A DNA stretch of 64,000 bases from Roseibium sp. MMSF_3544 (GCF_030732845.1 NZ_JASHKA010000003.1:248001-312000), one strand, 5' to 3'; counted from the first letter of the stretch, positions 35,097-45,656 are shown. Made by a program: numbers and translations. Notes: generated by a model not told the origin, from the sequence alone.

Positions 35097-35987
35097 ATGA
35101 CCGACAGAAAAAGAATAGTTTTCCAGGGCGAGACCGGTGCGAATTCCCACATGGCCTGCCGGAGCGTCTACCCCGACTACGAAGCCATTCCCTGCGCGAC
35201 GTTCGAGGATTGCTTTTCGGCGATGGCGGATGGGTCGGCTGACCTTGCCATGATCCCGATCGAAAATTCGGTCGCAGGTCGTGTCGCCGACATTCACCAC
35301 CTCTTGCCGAAATCCGACCTGCACATCATCGGCGAATATTTCATGCCGATCAGGTTTCAGCTTATGGCGCCCAAGGGCGCGACGGTCGAAACGCTCGAGA
35401 AGGTGCAGAGCCACATTCATGCCCTCGGCCAATGCCGCAACGTGATCCGGGAACTCGGACTGACCGCTGTCGTCGGCGGCGATACGGCAGGGTCCGCACG
35501 GCAGGTTGCAGAACTCAATGACCCGGCGGTTGCTGCCCTCGCCCCCGAAATGGCGGCTGAAATCTATGGTCTCGACATTTTGCGGCGCGACGTTGAAGAC
35601 GCAGCTCACAACACGACCCGTTTCGTGATCCTGTCGCGCGACAAGATGGAGGCCGCCCACAACGGCCAGACCGTCATCACCACATTCATCTTCAGGGTAC
35701 GGAACGTTCCTGCCGCGCTCTACAAGGCCCTCGGAGGTTTCGCCACCAATGGCGTGAACATGACGAAGCTCGAGTCATACCAGCTCGAAGGCCAGTTTTT
35801 TGCATCGATGTTCTATGCCGACGTTGAGGGTCACCCGGAAGACCCCGCCGTCGGGCTGGCGCTTGAAGAACTCGCCTTCTTCTGTGCGGAGCTGAACATT
35901 CTCGGCGTTTACCGGGCAAGTCCGTTCCGCGACAAGATCAAGGAACCGGAAGCCAACCGCGCCCTGCGGCCCAATCCCCATTCCTGA
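35097..35987 (+). CDS. pheA: Prephenate dehydratase
   Basis: A 296-residue enzyme of phenylalanine synthesis that converts prephenate to phenylpyruvate. The PDT domain (about 8-185) shows FQGETGANSHMA, IPIENSVAGRV and the catalytic TTRF (NTTRFVIL, near residue 180). The C-terminal ACT domain has GGFATNGVNMTKLESYQL, an ESRP-like phenylalanine-feedback site, so the enzyme is probably inhibited by Phe. There is no chorismate mutase domain, as usual in rhizobia. It follows kdsB by 28 bases, a conserved arrangement in this order. Confidence 0.95.
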   Translation: MTDRKRIVFQGETGANSHMACRSVYPDYEAIPCATFEDCFSAMADGSADLAMIPIENSVAGRVADIHHLLPKSDLHIIGEYFMPIRFQLMAPKGATVETLEKVQSHIHALGQCRNVIRELGLTAVVGGDTAGSARQVAELNDPAVAALAPEMAAEIYGLDILRRDVEDAAHNTTRFVILSRDKMEAAHNGQTVITTFIFRVRNVPAALYKALGGFATNGVNMTKLESYQLEGQFFASMFYADVEGHPEDPAVGLALEELAFFCAELNILGVYRASPFRDKIKEPEANRALRPNPHS

Positions 35988-36018
35988 TGCTGCCCTGCAG
36001 TCGTAGACAGAGGTATTC

Positions 36019-37020
36019 ATGACCGAAACGAGATTTGATGCGCTGTGCATCGGCAATGCCATTTGCGATGTGTTTGCCCATGTCGAAGAGGATTTCCTCG
36101 TCCGGGAAAGCCTCGTCAAAGGGTCCATGCGCCTTATCGATACCGATGAAGCGGTTCGGCTGTTCGACAAGATGGGCCAGACCGTGCGCATCTCCGGCGG
36201 CAGCGCTGGCAACACGGCCGCAGGCATCGCTTCGCTCGGCGGCAGGCCGGCGTATTTCGGCAAGGTTGCCGAAGATGAGCTCGGCGATGCCTACGCCCAC
36301 GACATGAACGGTACCGGGGTCTATTTCAACACACCACGTCTTCTGGACAGCAAGCCGACGGCCCGCTCGATGATCCTGATCACGCCGGACGGCGAGCGCA
36401 CCATGAACACCTATCTTGGCGCCTGTGTTGAATTCGGCCCGTCCGACGTTGACGAGGACGTCGTGGCCGCGTCAGCCGTCACCTACATGGAAGGGTATCT
36501 TTGGGATCCGGAAGAAGCCAAGAAAGCCTTCCTGAAGGCAGCGGAGGTTGCGCACGCAAACGGCCGCAAGGTTGCCATCACCTTGTCCGATTCCTTCTGC
36601 GTCGACCGGTACCGCAGCGAATTCCAGTCGCTTCTCACCGACAAGGTCGTGGACTTGATGTTTGCGAACGAACATGAACTGAAAGCGCTGTACGAGACAT
36701 CGGACCTTGAAACCGCGATCTCTGCAGCACGCGAATCCGGTGCCCTGACGGCGCTCACACTGGGTGCGGACGGCGCGATGGCGTTTGACCGGAACGAGAC
36801 TGTGAAAGTCTCAGCACAGACCGTCGACAACGTTGTCGATCTGACCGGAGCAGGAGATCTCTTTGCCTCCGGTTTCCTGTTCGGCCTGGCGCGAGACTAC
36901 AAGCTTGGCGATGCCGCTGAACTCGGTTGCCTGTGCGCAGCGAATGTCATCAGCCATGTCGGTGCGCGACCGGAGAAGCCGCTGCAAAACGTTGCCGCGC
37001 AAAGCGGTTTCGAAATCTGA
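36019..37020 (+). CDS. Adenosine kinase (PfkB/ribokinase family)
   Basis: A 333-residue sugar kinase-like protein. The N-terminal IRISGGSAGNTAAGIASLGG block and the C-terminal DLTGAGDLFASGFLFGLA (about 273-290, with the anion-hole and catalytic Asp of the PfkB family) are clear. Sequence character fits the alphaproteobacterial adenosine kinase group, which makes AMP from adenosine, but other nucleosides or sugars cannot be excluded. It follows pheA by 31 bases on the same strand. The gene ends just before a terminator serving the opposite gene. Confidence 0.88.
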   Translation: MTETRFDALCIGNAICDVFAHVEEDFLVRESLVKGSMRLIDTDEAVRLFDKMGQTVRISGGSAGNTAAGIASLGGRPAYFGKVAEDELGDAYAHDMNGTGVYFNTPRLLDSKPTARSMILITPDGERTMNTYLGACVEFGPSDVDEDVVAASAVTYMEGYLWDPEEAKKAFLKAAEVAHANGRKVAITLSDSFCVDRYRSEFQSLLTDKVVDLMFANEHELKALYETSDLETAISAARESGALTALTLGADGAMAFDRNETVKVSAQTVDNVVDLTGAGDLFASGFLFGLARDYKLGDAAELGCLCAANVISHVGARPEKPLQNVAAQSGFEI

Positions 37021-37028
37021 CCAGGAGC

Positions 37029-37053
37029 AAAAAAGGCGATCTCAACGATCGCC
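37029..37053 (-). terminator. Rho-independent terminator of gpmA
   Basis: Arms GGCGATC and GATCGCC with a 5-base loop, followed by TTTTTTG on the minus strand, 40 bases beyond the gpmA stop. It lies between convergent genes, but on the plus strand only a short T run follows. Confidence 0.8.
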
Positions 37054-37093
37054 TTCAAGCTTTCGATACTCCAGGGTACCGAGCTGCCTATGA

Positions 37094-37711
37094 TCAGGCG
37101 AGATCCTGCATGCTGACGATGCCGCCGTTCTCGTCCAGGCGATAAATGATCGGTGTTCCGGTCCCAAGCTCACGCTTCAGGATCTCCTCAGGGCTGAGAC
37201 CTTCCAGTTCCATGATGAGAGAGCGAAGCGAATTGCCGTGGGCCGAAACGAGCGTGCGTTTGCCTTCCAGGACCTTCGGCAAGATTTCAGACTTGTAGTA
37301 GGGCAGAACGCGTTCGGCCGTCATCTTGAGGCTTTCGCCGCCCGGGGGCGGCACATCGTAGGATCTGCGCCAGATGTGAACCTGTTCTTCGCCGAATTCC
37401 TGGCGTGCCTCGTCCTTGTTCATGCCCGTCAGATCGCCATAGTCGCGCTCGTTCAAGGCCTGGTCCATATGGGTTTCCAAACCGGTCTGACCGAGTTCCT
37501 CCAGCATGATGTCGAGCGTTTTTTGCGCACGTGACAGATCGGACGTGAAGGCCAGGTCGAAGGTCAGTTGCAGATCCCGCAGCTGCTGGCCGGCCCTGTG
37601 GGCTTCCGCAACGCCTTGCTCGGTCAAGCCCGGATCCTTCCAGCCGGTGAACAGGTTCTTCAAATTCCACTCACTCTGCCCGTGACGGACAAGCACAAGA
37701 AGGCGTTCCAT
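37094..37711 (-). CDS. gpmA: 2,3-bisphosphoglycerate-dependent phosphoglycerate mutase
   Basis: A 205-residue cofactor-dependent phosphoglycerate mutase that interconverts 3- and 2-phosphoglycerate in glycolysis and gluconeogenesis. The phosphohistidine motif is [10 protein letters not shown] (about 5-14), and [12 protein letters not shown] (about 86-97) and the second [10 protein letters not shown] catalytic block follow. The protein is shorter than enterobacterial GpmA (about 250) but is of the usual alphaproteobacterial length. A GGAGAAAG site precedes the ATG. It is 26 bases after dapB on the same strand. Confidence 0.94.
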   Translation of the reverse strand: MERLLVLVRHGQSEWNLKNLFTGWKDPGLTEQGVAEAHRAGQQLRDLQLTFDLAFTSDLSRAQKTLDIMLEELGQTGLETHMDQALNERDYGDLTGMNKDEARQEFGEEQVHIWRRSYDVPPPGGESLKMTAERVLPYYKSEILPKVLEGKRTLVSAHGNSLRSLIMELEGLSPEEILKRELGTGTPIIYRLDENGGIVSMQDLA

Positions 37712-37737
37712 GCTTTCTCCTTAAGCTCTTCGCTTGG

Positions 37738-38550
37738 TCATGCATCCAGGCCGAGAACATCGGCCATCGAATAAAATCCAGGTTTTTGGTCGAACCCCCA
37801 AAGGGCGGCCTTAACTGCACCGCGCGCAAACAACTGGCGATCTTCCGCGCGATGGGTGAGTTCGATCCGCTCTCCTTCACCGGAGAAAAAAACCGAATGC
37901 TCTCCAATCACGGAGCCGCCGCGCAAAGTCGCAAATCCGATGTCGCCCGTCTTGCGCGGATCCATGATACCGTCGCGGGAGCGCACAGAGTGTGTCGCGA
38001 GATCAATTCCGCGCCCCTCTGCTGCTGCTTGTCCCAGGAGGAGCGCCGTACCGGACGGAGCATCCACCTTGTGCTTGTGGTGCATTTCCAGAACCTCGAT
38101 ATCGAAGTCTCCATCCAGCGCGGCGGCGGCCTTGCGAACGAGGCTTGCAAGAAGGTTCACGCCAAGGCTCATGTTGCCTGACTTGATGATGCGTGCGTGA
38201 CGGGCAGCTGCTTTCAACGGTTCGTCTTCGCCTTCGGCCCATCCGGTTGTCCCAATGACGTGCACGATCCTTGCCTGAGCTGCAAGTTCCGCAAACCAGA
38301 GGCTTGCCGCCGGAGCTGTGAAATCAAGAACACCGTCGGATTTCGCAAAAGCAGTCAGCGGGTCGTCCGTTATCGGAACATCGAGCGTGCCGACCCCGGC
38401 AAGTTCGCCCACGTCCTGACCCATAAATTCCGAGCCTTCCCGTTCAACGGCAGCGACAACTTCGGCTCCCGGCAGATCGGTCACGGCACGTGTCAGCGCG
38501 CGGCCCATTCTGCCGCCGGCGCCAACCACAACCAAGCGCATTTGCCCCAT
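37738..38550 (-). CDS. dapB: 4-hydroxy-tetrahydrodipicolinate reductase
   Basis: A 270-residue enzyme of lysine and diaminopimelate synthesis. The NAD(P)-binding N-terminus [16 protein letters not shown] (about 7-22), the catalytic [19 protein letters not shown] block (about 155-173) and the VIGEHSVFF end motif are all present. Length is normal. It is the upstream partner of gpmA. The start at 38550 ([10 protein letters not shown]) is four residues longer than the next Met and either would work. Confidence 0.95.
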   Translation of the reverse strand: MGQMRLVVVGAGGRMGRALTRAVTDLPGAEVVAAVEREGSEFMGQDVGELAGVGTLDVPITDDPLTAFAKSDGVLDFTAPAASLWFAELAAQARIVHVIGTTGWAEGEDEPLKAAARHARIIKSGNMSLGVNLLASLVRKAAAALDGDFDIEVLEMHHKHKVDAPSGTALLLGQAAAEGRGIDLATHSVRSRDGIMDPRKTGDIGFATLRGGSVIGEHSVFFSGEGERIELTHRAEDRQLFARGAVKAALWGFDQKPGFYSMADVLGLDA

Positions 38551-38985
38551 GGCATTCCTCTTTTCGACTTTCGCTGGGGGTATAGCAGTTTCGTCTCTTC
38601 AGGCAAACGCCCGTTCTTCAGGTCGTCCCGTCCTGGGCCGGTCGGGTACATGCTGTTCCGCTTGCGAAGCATTTCGACAATTTGAAAAAAGTACAGGAGC
38701 TCCAAAACGAAGGGTATTCGTGGGGTTTGACTGAAAAGCTTAGGTATTTTTTACAAATCATTTTTCGTCACGCAGATTCAGCAGAAATAAACAAATTGCC
38801 TCTAAATTATGCGTAAGTTTTGACGGTGCCAAAGCCGCCATTATACTCAACGGTCAAATAAGAAAATTGCGACAGATACCCATCATGACGACCCGACTTT
38901 TTCTCTTCAAAAAAACGCTCCTTCCGGTTGTGGGAGGCATTTGAAAACAAAAGTCGCAATTGGGTCGAGGGCAGTTCGATACAAA
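38551..38985. other. Long intergenic region between dapB and the PAS-GGDEF-EAL gene
   Basis: About 390-435 bases without a convincing gene. It is AT-richer than its surroundings in the right half and holds the promoter at 38820-38847. A short frame of 19 codons (MTTRLFLFKKTLLPVVGGI, 38885-38944) ends on the alternative TTG start at 38941 and might be a leader peptide, but nothing confirms it. No RNA gene or repeat was recognised. Confidence 0.5.
38820..38847 (+). promoter_or_regulatory. Sigma-70-type promoter for the PAS-GGDEF-EAL gene
   Basis: TTGACG is followed after 16 bases by TATACT, close to the consensus pair. Transcription would start near 38854, giving a leader of about 90-130 bases before the gene. 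Confidence 0.55.
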
Positions 38986-41742
38986 ATGAAAAGAACCGCG
39001 GGCGTCAAATACAGTTGGATCGTGTTGGGTCTGTTCTTCGTTGGCCTGCTGACGACGGCTCTCGCCCTCTTTGGGATAACTTATCTCGGCAGCCTCTCGG
39101 TCGCAGAACTCGAAATTGAAAGACAGGTTCAAAAAGAGGACGCGCTCGCCAGGCTGGCTTTCGAGACGCATCTCAGGCAGCTCGAAAACCAACTCCGCAC
39201 GGCGTCAACCAATCAGAACCTGATCGAAGCGGTCGACGCCTATGACAGCGCGGCTGCGACCCGGATCCTCGAGTCCCTAAGTCAGAACGTATCCGGACCC
39301 TTGCCGGACATCCTCATTCTGGATCAAGAAGAGCAACTGGCCTGGTTGAATGCAAGCCTCGGTCTGGTCGACGTGGGTGCGGTCCTGCCCGGAAAGACGC
39401 TGAAAAATCTGCCTGACAGCACGTGGGAGATCTACAGCAATCACGCCACAGATCCGGATACGGTCGTCGCTGTGATCGCGCTGCCTGTGATCGACCCCAA
39501 AGACGAGCGTGTGATCGCAAGGCTCGTCGGCGGAACGACACTGAACGATTCCTTCATGCTGCTCGATTCCCTTGCCCGTCTGCTTGGCGTCGAAAGCATT
39601 GCGATCGTACATGAGGGTGAGAACACCGCTGCCATCGGCAATTTTGTGAGCGCCAGCCATTTCGCAAGGATCCAGGAATTGCTGTCGGAGACATCGCACG
39701 CGGTTCAGGATGGTAATCTATTCTCGAAGTCGGAAATCTATCGCGACCAGCACAACCATCCGATTTATGTGTACACCGATGAAACAAGCGACATTCACGG
39801 GAAAATCCGAAATTCTTACCTGGAAATGTTCGTTCCTTTCCTTTTGTACGTTTCCGTCGCCGCGCTGATTGCCGCGTTCCTGCTCAACAGGTTCACCGAG
39901 CCCGCGCTCGCGGCGCTCGTCAAATACGCAACGGCACGGCGCAACAAGGGCAACCTTGACGATTACCGGCCGGGCCGGATTGCCGAATACAATCAGCTGG
40001 GATCGCTCTTCGAGGAGGCGTTTGAGTCCGTTCACCGGACCAATGCACAGTTCCGGGATCTCATTGACGGCTCGCTTCAGGGTGTGGTGGTGCATGCCGA
40101 GCAGAAAATTCTTTATGTGAACCGGGTCATGTTCGAGATGCTCGGCTACGACGCGGACAGGCCAGAACTTCTGATCGGCCAACCCATCTGGTCAATCTAT
40201 TCGCCCACCGAACAGGATCGGCTGCGCAACTATCACAGGCTCAGAACACAGGGGGAAGTCGTCCCCACGGTCTACGAGGTGCAGGGCCAAACTGAAGGCG
40301 GCGATCAGATCTGGCTGGAACAACACGTTCGCATGACGACCTGGGACGGACGGGCGGCCTTTTATGTGACAATACTGGACGTTACCGAACGCAAGGAGCA
40401 GGAAAAGCTGATCGAGCATCGCTCCAACTATGACTTGCTGACCAAGCTCCCAAACCGAAACCTGTTCCTCGACCGGCTGAAACAGGCAATCACGCAAACT
40501 GAAAAGACAGAGGGCATGGCTGCTCTGATGGTCGTGGACATGGATCGCTTCAAGACCATCAACGACACCTTCGGCCACGGCTTCGGAGACAGGATCATTA
40601 AGACCGTCGGTGATCGGATCGAAGCCATCGTCAAGTGGAATGAAACCGTCGCAAGACTGGGCGGCGACGAGTTTGCCATCATCCTGCCCGACGCAGAAGA
40701 CGAATGGGAGATCGAGCACAGGGCACAGACGGTTCTGGAAGAAATATCGCAGAAGATCGAAAGTGATCACGGCAAGGACCTGTTCCTGACGGCAAGCATC
40801 GGGATCACCGTCTATCCCTTTGACGGCAAGGATCAGGATGCTCTGCTGCGCCAGGCGGATGCGGCCATGTACCAGGCCAAGTCCGACGGTGGGAACAAGT
40901 TCCGGTTCTTCTCCCGGCACATGAACGAGCGCGCCGTTCGCATTCTTCAACTTGAAACTGCCCTGCGCGACGCGATCGAAAACGAAACCCTGGAAATCTT
41001 CATCCAGCCTGTCATCGACTACGTGTCCGGGACGATCTACGGCTGCGAAGCGCTCGCCCGCTGGCACGATGCCGAACTCGGCGACGTTCCGCCTGCCGAG
41101 TTTATCCCGATTGCCGAAGAGTCCGGACTGATCATTCCCCTCGGCAAGCTCGTGTTGCGCAAGGCTTGTGAGTTTCACGCGGACTGCCTTGCCCGCGGGC
41201 TGGACGTCAAGAGCATCAGTGTCAACATTTCTCCGCGTCAGTGCCGCGAGGACGGCTTCATCAACTCCATCCAGGCTATCCTGGAAGAGACCGGGATGGA
41301 CCCGAAGAACCTTCGTCTGGAAATGACTGAAAGCGTCATGTTCGAAGACGAACGGATCAATCCGGTCGCACTGCTGAATGCGATCAAGAGCCTCGGCGTC
41401 AAGATATCCCTGGACGATTTCGGAACCGGGTATTCCTCACTCAGTTACCTAAAAAGACTGCCGATCGACATCCTGAAAATCGACCGCTCATTCATCATGG
41501 ATCTTGAGAAGGATCCTGATGACCAGGCGCTCGTCGAGGCTATCATTTCAATGGCCGGAAAACTCGGTGTCAGGGTGATCTGCGAGGGTGCGGAGACACG
41601 GCAGCAATGCGATATTCTGGCGAAGCTTGGCTGCAGGCTGATCCAGGGCTTCTATCTCGCAAGACCAATGCCCGAGCACGAGTTTCTGGAATTTGTTGCC
41701 GACAAACCCTACGAAGAAAATCTTGCTCGGCAGGCCGGCTAA
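38986..41742 (+). CDS. Membrane PAS-GGDEF-EAL c-di-GMP turnover protein
   Basis: A 918-residue protein. From the ATG at 38986, helix 1 (about 10-32) and helix 2 (about 285-305) enclose a large periplasmic sensor. A PAS domain (about 345-460, with FRDLIDGSLQGVVVHAEQ) precedes a GGDEF domain (RLGGDEFAIILP) and an EAL domain with GCEALARW, MTESVMFED, LDDFGTGYSSLSYL and ICEGAET. Both catalytic signatures are intact; the RxxD inhibitory position reads KWNE, so it lacks feedback control there. It could synthesise or degrade c-di-GMP depending on the sensor. A TTG at 38941 with GGAGG three bases away is an alternative start, which would add 15 residues. It is monocistronic, convergent with pnp. Confidence 0.88.
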   Translation: MKRTAGVKYSWIVLGLFFVGLLTTALALFGITYLGSLSVAELEIERQVQKEDALARLAFETHLRQLENQLRTASTNQNLIEAVDAYDSAAATRILESLSQNVSGPLPDILILDQEEQLAWLNASLGLVDVGAVLPGKTLKNLPDSTWEIYSNHATDPDTVVAVIALPVIDPKDERVIARLVGGTTLNDSFMLLDSLARLLGVESIAIVHEGENTAAIGNFVSASHFARIQELLSETSHAVQDGNLFSKSEIYRDQHNHPIYVYTDETSDIHGKIRNSYLEMFVPFLLYVSVAALIAAFLLNRFTEPALAALVKYATARRNKGNLDDYRPGRIAEYNQLGSLFEEAFESVHRTNAQFRDLIDGSLQGVVVHAEQKILYVNRVMFEMLGYDADRPELLIGQPIWSIYSPTEQDRLRNYHRLRTQGEVVPTVYEVQGQTEGGDQIWLEQHVRMTTWDGRAAFYVTILDVTERKEQEKLIEHRSNYDLLTKLPNRNLFLDRLKQAITQTEKTEGMAALMVVDMDRFKTINDTFGHGFGDRIIKTVGDRIEAIVKWNETVARLGGDEFAIILPDAEDEWEIEHRAQTVLEEISQKIESDHGKDLFLTASIGITVYPFDGKDQDALLRQADAAMYQAKSDGGNKFRFFSRHMNERAVRILQLETALRDAIENETLEIFIQPVIDYVSGTIYGCEALARWHDAELGDVPPAEFIPIAEESGLIIPLGKLVLRKACEFHADCLARGLDVKSISVNISPRQCREDGFINSIQAILEETGMDPKNLRLEMTESVMFEDERINPVALLNAIKSLGVKISLDDFGTGYSSLSYLKRLPIDILKIDRSFIMDLEKDPDDQALVEAIISMAGKLGVRVICEGAETRQQCDILAKLGCRLIQGFYLARPMPEHEFLEFVADKPYEENLARQAG

Positions 41743-41759
41743 GGCGCCAACTGACAAAC

Positions 41760-41796
41760 GAAAAAACGCGCGGGAGCAGCAGGCTCCCGCGCGTTT
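41760..41796 (-). terminator. Rho-independent terminator of pnp
   Basis: A 13-bp inverted repeat (AAACGCGCGGGAG/CTCCCGCGCGTTT) with a 7-base loop, followed on the minus strand by TTTTTTCG. It lies in the 76-base gap between pnp and the convergent GGDEF-EAL gene and could also slow plus-strand transcription. Confidence 0.88.
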
Positions 41797-41818
41797 CGTT
41801 CTCAAACCACCGGTGCGA

Positions 41819-43945
41819 TTACTCGGCAGTTTCCCTTTCGATTTCCTTGCCGGTCTCCTGGTCAACAACCTTCATGGACAGGCGCACCTTGCCGCGCTCG
41901 TCAAAGCCCATGAGCTTGACCCAGACCTTGTCGCCTTCCTTGACGACGTCAGTCACCTTGCCGACCTTGCGCGGAGCCAGTTGCGAGATGTGCACCAGGC
42001 CATCCTTCGCACCAAAGAAGTTGACGAATGCACCGAAGTCGACGCATTTGACGACCGTTCCTTCGTAGATGACGCCGACTTCCGGCTCGGCCGCAATGGA
42101 GTTGATCCAGTTGACGGCCGCCTTGATGGCCTTGCCGTCGGACGAGGCGATCTTCACGGTGCCGTCGTCCTCGATGTTGACCTTTGCGCCAGTCTTTTCG
42201 ACGATCTCGCGGATGACCTTGCCGCCAGAGCCGATGACTTCACGGATCTTGTCGACCGGGATCTTCATCATTTCGATACGCGGCGCGTGCTCGCCGAGCT
42301 CGGAGCGGGCCTCGGTGATTGCCTTGGCCATTTCGCCCAGAATGTGAATCCGGCCATCCTTGGCCTGACCCAGAGCGACCTTCATGATCTCTTCGGTGAT
42401 ACCGTCGATCTTGATGTCCATCTGCAGCGAGGTGATGCCGTTCTCGGAACCGGCCACTTTGAAGTCCATGTCGCCGAGATGGTCTTCGTCACCAAGGATG
42501 TCGGAGAGAACCGCAAAGCGCTCGCCTTCCTTGATCAGACCCATCGCGATACCGGCAACCGGTGCCTTGAGCGGAACACCGGCATCCATCAGCGCCAGAG
42601 ACGTACCGCAGACGGTCGCCATGGAGGATGAACCGTTGGACTCGGTGATTTCGGAAACAACGCGCAGCGTGTACGGGAAATCGTGGTGCTGCGGCAGCAT
42701 CGGGTGGATTGCGCGCCACGCCAGCTTGCCGTGTCCGATTTCACGCCGTCCGGGCGATCCCATACGGCCGGTTTCACCGACGGAGTAGGGCGGGAAGTTG
42801 TAGTGCAGCATGAAGTGGGACTTCACGGTGCCTTCAAGCAAATCGACGAATTGTTCGTCTTCGCCTGTGCCGAGCGTGGCAACAACGAGACCTTGCGTTT
42901 CACCGCGGGTGAACAGCGAAGAACCGTGGGCACGCGGCAGGATGCCGACTTCGGAAGAAATCGCGCGCACGGTGGACAGATCACGGCCGTCGATGCGGTG
43001 GCCGGTGTCGAGGATGGCACCGCGGACAATTTCAGCTTCAAGCTTCTTGAACTGTTCACCGAGAACCGTTGCTTCGGGAGCTTCACCTTCGGCCGCATTG
43101 GTGATCAGGGCCTCGACGACTTTGGCCTTGGCCGCGTCGACAGCGTTCTTGCGGTCCGTCTTGGAGGTGATCTTGTAGGCAGCCGTCAGGTCGTCGGCAG
43201 CCATGGATTTGACCTTGCCGAACAGCTCGGAATGGTCCGGAATGGACAGTTCGCGCGGCTCTTTTGCGGCGGTTTCCGCCAGCTTGATGATCGCGTCGAT
43301 CACCGTCTGGAAACCCGTGTGACCGAACATCACCGCGCCGAGCATGGTGTCTTCGTCAAGTTCCTTGGCTTCCGATTCCACCATCAGAACCGCATCGTTC
43401 GTGCCGGCGACCACCAGGTCGAGGGCGCTTTCGGGCATGTCGTCAACAGCCGGGTTCAAAACATATTCGCCGTTGATATAGCCAACGCGCGCACCGCCGA
43501 TCGGGCCCATGAACGGCACGCCTGACAGGGTCAGTGCAGCGGAGGCTGCGACCATTGCCAGAATGTCCGGGGCGTTTTCCATGTCGTGAGACAGGACGGT
43601 GATCACCACCTGGGTGTCGTTCTTGTATCCGTCGGCAAACAGCGGGCGGATCGGACGGTCGATCAGGCGCGAGGTGAGAGTTTCGTGCTCGGACGGGCGG
43701 CCTTCACGCTTGAAGAAGCCACCCGGGATCTTACCGGCGGCAAATGCCTTTTCCTGGTAGTTCACGGTGAGCGGGAAAAAGTCCTGTCCCGGCTTCGGTT
43801 CCTTTGCGGAGACAACGGTGGCCAGAACCTTGGTTTCGCCGTAGGTCGCCATGACGGCGCCATCGGCTTGACGGGCAACCTTGCCCGTTTCGAGGACGAG
43901 CGGACGTCCGCCCCACTCGACTTCTACACGATGAATATCAAACAT
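41819..43945 (-). CDS. pnp: Polyribonucleotide nucleotidyltransferase (PNPase)
   Basis: A 708-residue phosphorolytic 3'-5' exoribonuclease. Two RNase PH-like domains (about 1-215 and 300-540) are linked by a helical domain; the N-terminus [30 protein letters not shown] is described here only by its first and last residues. The C-terminus has a KH domain ([12 protein letters not shown], near 565) and an S1 domain ([30 protein letters not shown] region, near 625), both RNA-binding. It degrades mRNA and works with RNase E. The start is MFDIHR at 43945, since the preceding Met is an adjacent ATG. It follows rpsO, the usual neighbour, after 323 bases. Confidence 0.97.
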   Translation of the reverse strand: MFDIHRVEVEWGGRPLVLETGKVARQADGAVMATYGETKVLATVVSAKEPKPGQDFFPLTVNYQEKAFAAGKIPGGFFKREGRPSEHETLTSRLIDRPIRPLFADGYKNDTQVVITVLSHDMENAPDILAMVAASAALTLSGVPFMGPIGGARVGYINGEYVLNPAVDDMPESALDLVVAGTNDAVLMVESEAKELDEDTMLGAVMFGHTGFQTVIDAIIKLAETAAKEPRELSIPDHSELFGKVKSMAADDLTAAYKITSKTDRKNAVDAAKAKVVEALITNAAEGEAPEATVLGEQFKKLEAEIVRGAILDTGHRIDGRDLSTVRAISSEVGILPRAHGSSLFTRGETQGLVVATLGTGEDEQFVDLLEGTVKSHFMLHYNFPPYSVGETGRMGSPGRREIGHGKLAWRAIHPMLPQHHDFPYTLRVVSEITESNGSSSMATVCGTSLALMDAGVPLKAPVAGIAMGLIKEGERFAVLSDILGDEDHLGDMDFKVAGSENGITSLQMDIKIDGITEEIMKVALGQAKDGRIHILGEMAKAITEARSELGEHAPRIEMMKIPVDKIREVIGSGGKVIREIVEKTGAKVNIEDDGTVKIASSDGKAIKAAVNWINSIAAEPEVGVIYEGTVVKCVDFGAFVNFFGAKDGLVHISQLAPRKVGKVTDVVKEGDKVWVKLMGFDERGKVRLSMKVVDQETGKEIERETAE

Positions 43946-44268
43946 CATCTGTCCTTACGTATTTGCCTGTTTGCCGCTGCATTCGGTACAGCGCCAGCTA
44001 ACAGACACATTCCCGGTCGGCCCCGGATGGGCCGGTTACCGGCGGACAGGTCACGGGCAAGACAACGGGCTGCTTTCCATCGAAACAAAAGAAGCCGGCA
44101 ATCCTGCCCCATGACATGTCACGAGGCTTCTATAGAGTGTTCCTCTGGATATTGAAACACTCAAGAACGGCACCGCACGAGCGACCAGAGCAGGTCCGAA
44201 AGTCCGGCGAATGTCGTTCCAGAAAAAAACGCGGCAGGTTGTTGCCCACCGCGCCTTGAATTGCGTTC
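43946..44268. other. Intergenic region between rpsO and pnp
   Basis: About 320 bases with no credible gene. The rpsO terminator occupies its right end; the rest is probably the pnp promoter and untranslated leader, where PNPase often autoregulates through RNase III processing, but no long hairpin was identified with confidence. Confidence 0.5.
44222..44253 (-). terminator. Rho-independent terminator of rpsO
   Basis: The minus strand reads CGCGG, a 14-base loop with a further inner GGG/CCT pairing, CCGCG, and then seven T. It lies 16 bases after the rpsO stop codon. Confidence 0.75.
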
Positions 44269-44538
44269 TTAGCGGCGAATGCCAAGACGCTCGATGAGCG
44301 ACTTGTAGCGCTCTTCGCTCTTGCCGCGCGTATAGTCCAGAAGGGACCGGCGCTGCGCAACCATCTTCAGAAGACCGCGGCGGGAGTGATTGTCCTTGCC
44401 ATGGCCCTTGAAGTGTTCGGTCAGGTTGTTGATGCGCTCGGTGAGGATCGCTACCTGGACTTCCGGAGATCCGGTGTCGCCTTCCTTGGTGGCATATTCC
44501 TTGATGAGCTCAGCTTTGCGCTCTGCAGTAATCGACAT
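44269..44538 (-). CDS. rpsO: 30S ribosomal protein S15
   Basis: An 89-residue ribosomal protein, exactly the family length. The N-terminus [16 protein letters not shown], the [16 protein letters not shown] block (about 20-35), [19 protein letters not shown] and [13 protein letters not shown] end define S15, which binds 16S rRNA early in assembly of the small subunit. The start at 44538 is set by the known N-terminus and AAGGAAAG upstream. Normally truB is directly upstream; here the TauE/LysR pair lies between. Confidence 0.98.
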   Translation of the reverse strand: MSITAERKAELIKEYATKEGDTGSPEVQVAILTERINNLTEHFKGHGKDNHSRRGLLKMVAQRRSLLDYTRGKSEERYKSLIERLGIRR

Positions 44539-44799
44539 CGCTCTTTCCTTTCGAAGAGTGGCGGTCCGTTTACCGGACACGTTGCAACGCCGGGAGACCG
44601 GCCTGATCCGAATGTCTCCAGAGCCGAGATGTCGTTCAGCAAAGGATCGTTCGGACGAATTGGACCTTAGTGCCCAATGGCGGCGGTATATGGCAGAAAA
44701 CGCACGGTAAATCCAGTGTTTTCTTTGATTATTGGCGCTTCTGGCTCGTTGCGATTCAATCTGCCGTCCGGATCGGGACCGGCCTCGCTATCAGCGCGC

Positions 44800-45558
44800 C
44801 TAAACCAGTAAAGACGTTATGCTGTCGGACAGCAGCTTGGCACCTGCCAGCGCCAGGAAACCATACACGAGCGCTATGAAGAGGCGTTGATCAATGCGCT
44901 TGTGCAGGAAATTTCCCACTGCAATTCCGCCGAGCAGAACCGGTGCAATCCAGAGGCTCACGGCCAGGCTGTCGAAAGAGAGCTGCCCCATCAGCGTGTA
45001 GGAGACGGTCTTGAGTGCGTTCATTGAAAAAAAGTACATCGTGTTCGTGCCAACAAACACGGATTTGTCGAGCCGCTGTGCCAGCAGATAGCCCTTGACC
45101 GGCGGTCCGCCTGCATGTGCGACATAGCTGGCAAATCCGGAAAGCGCGGCAAGCGCAAAGGCTGCGCCATGGCGCGGCGCCCTTTCAATCGCCGGCGACG
45201 TGCGGGACAAAAGGTACTGGGCAACAAACGCAAGGGCCAACAGACCCACAACGAACCGTATCAACTCAGCGTTCATCCACTGAAACGTTGCGAGCCCTAT
45301 AGCCAATCCAACCAGCGCGCCCGGTAGCATCGCCTTCACGACGTCTTTCCGCCAGTGATGGCGGTACTGCCAAACAACAATCACATCCATGGTGATCAGA
45401 AGAGGCATCAACACCGCGACAGCGAATTGCGGTTCCACGAACAAGCTCAGCATAGGCACTGAAACGACGCCCAGTCCGCCGCCAAAGCCGCTTTTCGACA
45501 GGCCGGTGACAAAGACTGCTGCAGCCGTGACAAGGTAGAACGAGAGAGGAAGTGTCAT
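44800..45558 (-). CDS. TauE/SafE-family membrane transporter
   Basis: A 252-residue inner-membrane protein with about seven to eight hydrophobic helices. The N-terminal GLSKSGFGGGLGVVSVPMLSLF repeat unit (only first residues quoted here are from positions 20-41) and the later GFASYVAHAGGPPVKGYLL loop (about 140-158) are signature loops of the TauE/SafE family, whose members export sulfite, sulfoacetate or other organic anions. The substrate here is unknown. It is divergent from a LysR gene (98 bases apart), which probably regulates it. The pair interrupts the usual truB-rpsO neighbourhood. Confidence 0.9.
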   Translation of the reverse strand: MTLPLSFYLVTAAAVFVTGLSKSGFGGGLGVVSVPMLSLFVEPQFAVAVLMPLLITMDVIVVWQYRHHWRKDVVKAMLPGALVGLAIGLATFQWMNAELIRFVVGLLALAFVAQYLLSRTSPAIERAPRHGAAFALAALSGFASYVAHAGGPPVKGYLLAQRLDKSVFVGTNTMYFFSMNALKTVSYTLMGQLSFDSLAVSLWIAPVLLGGIAVGNFLHKRIDQRLFIALVYGFLALAGAKLLSDSITSLLV

Positions 45559-45656
45559 GAAGCGCTCCTTTCGATCGCGGAGCAGATCTTTAGAACCTCT
45601 TTTAAAATCTGAAAAATGATTTATCTTGCTTTTTTAAATCGCAAAAAGAGATTTTA

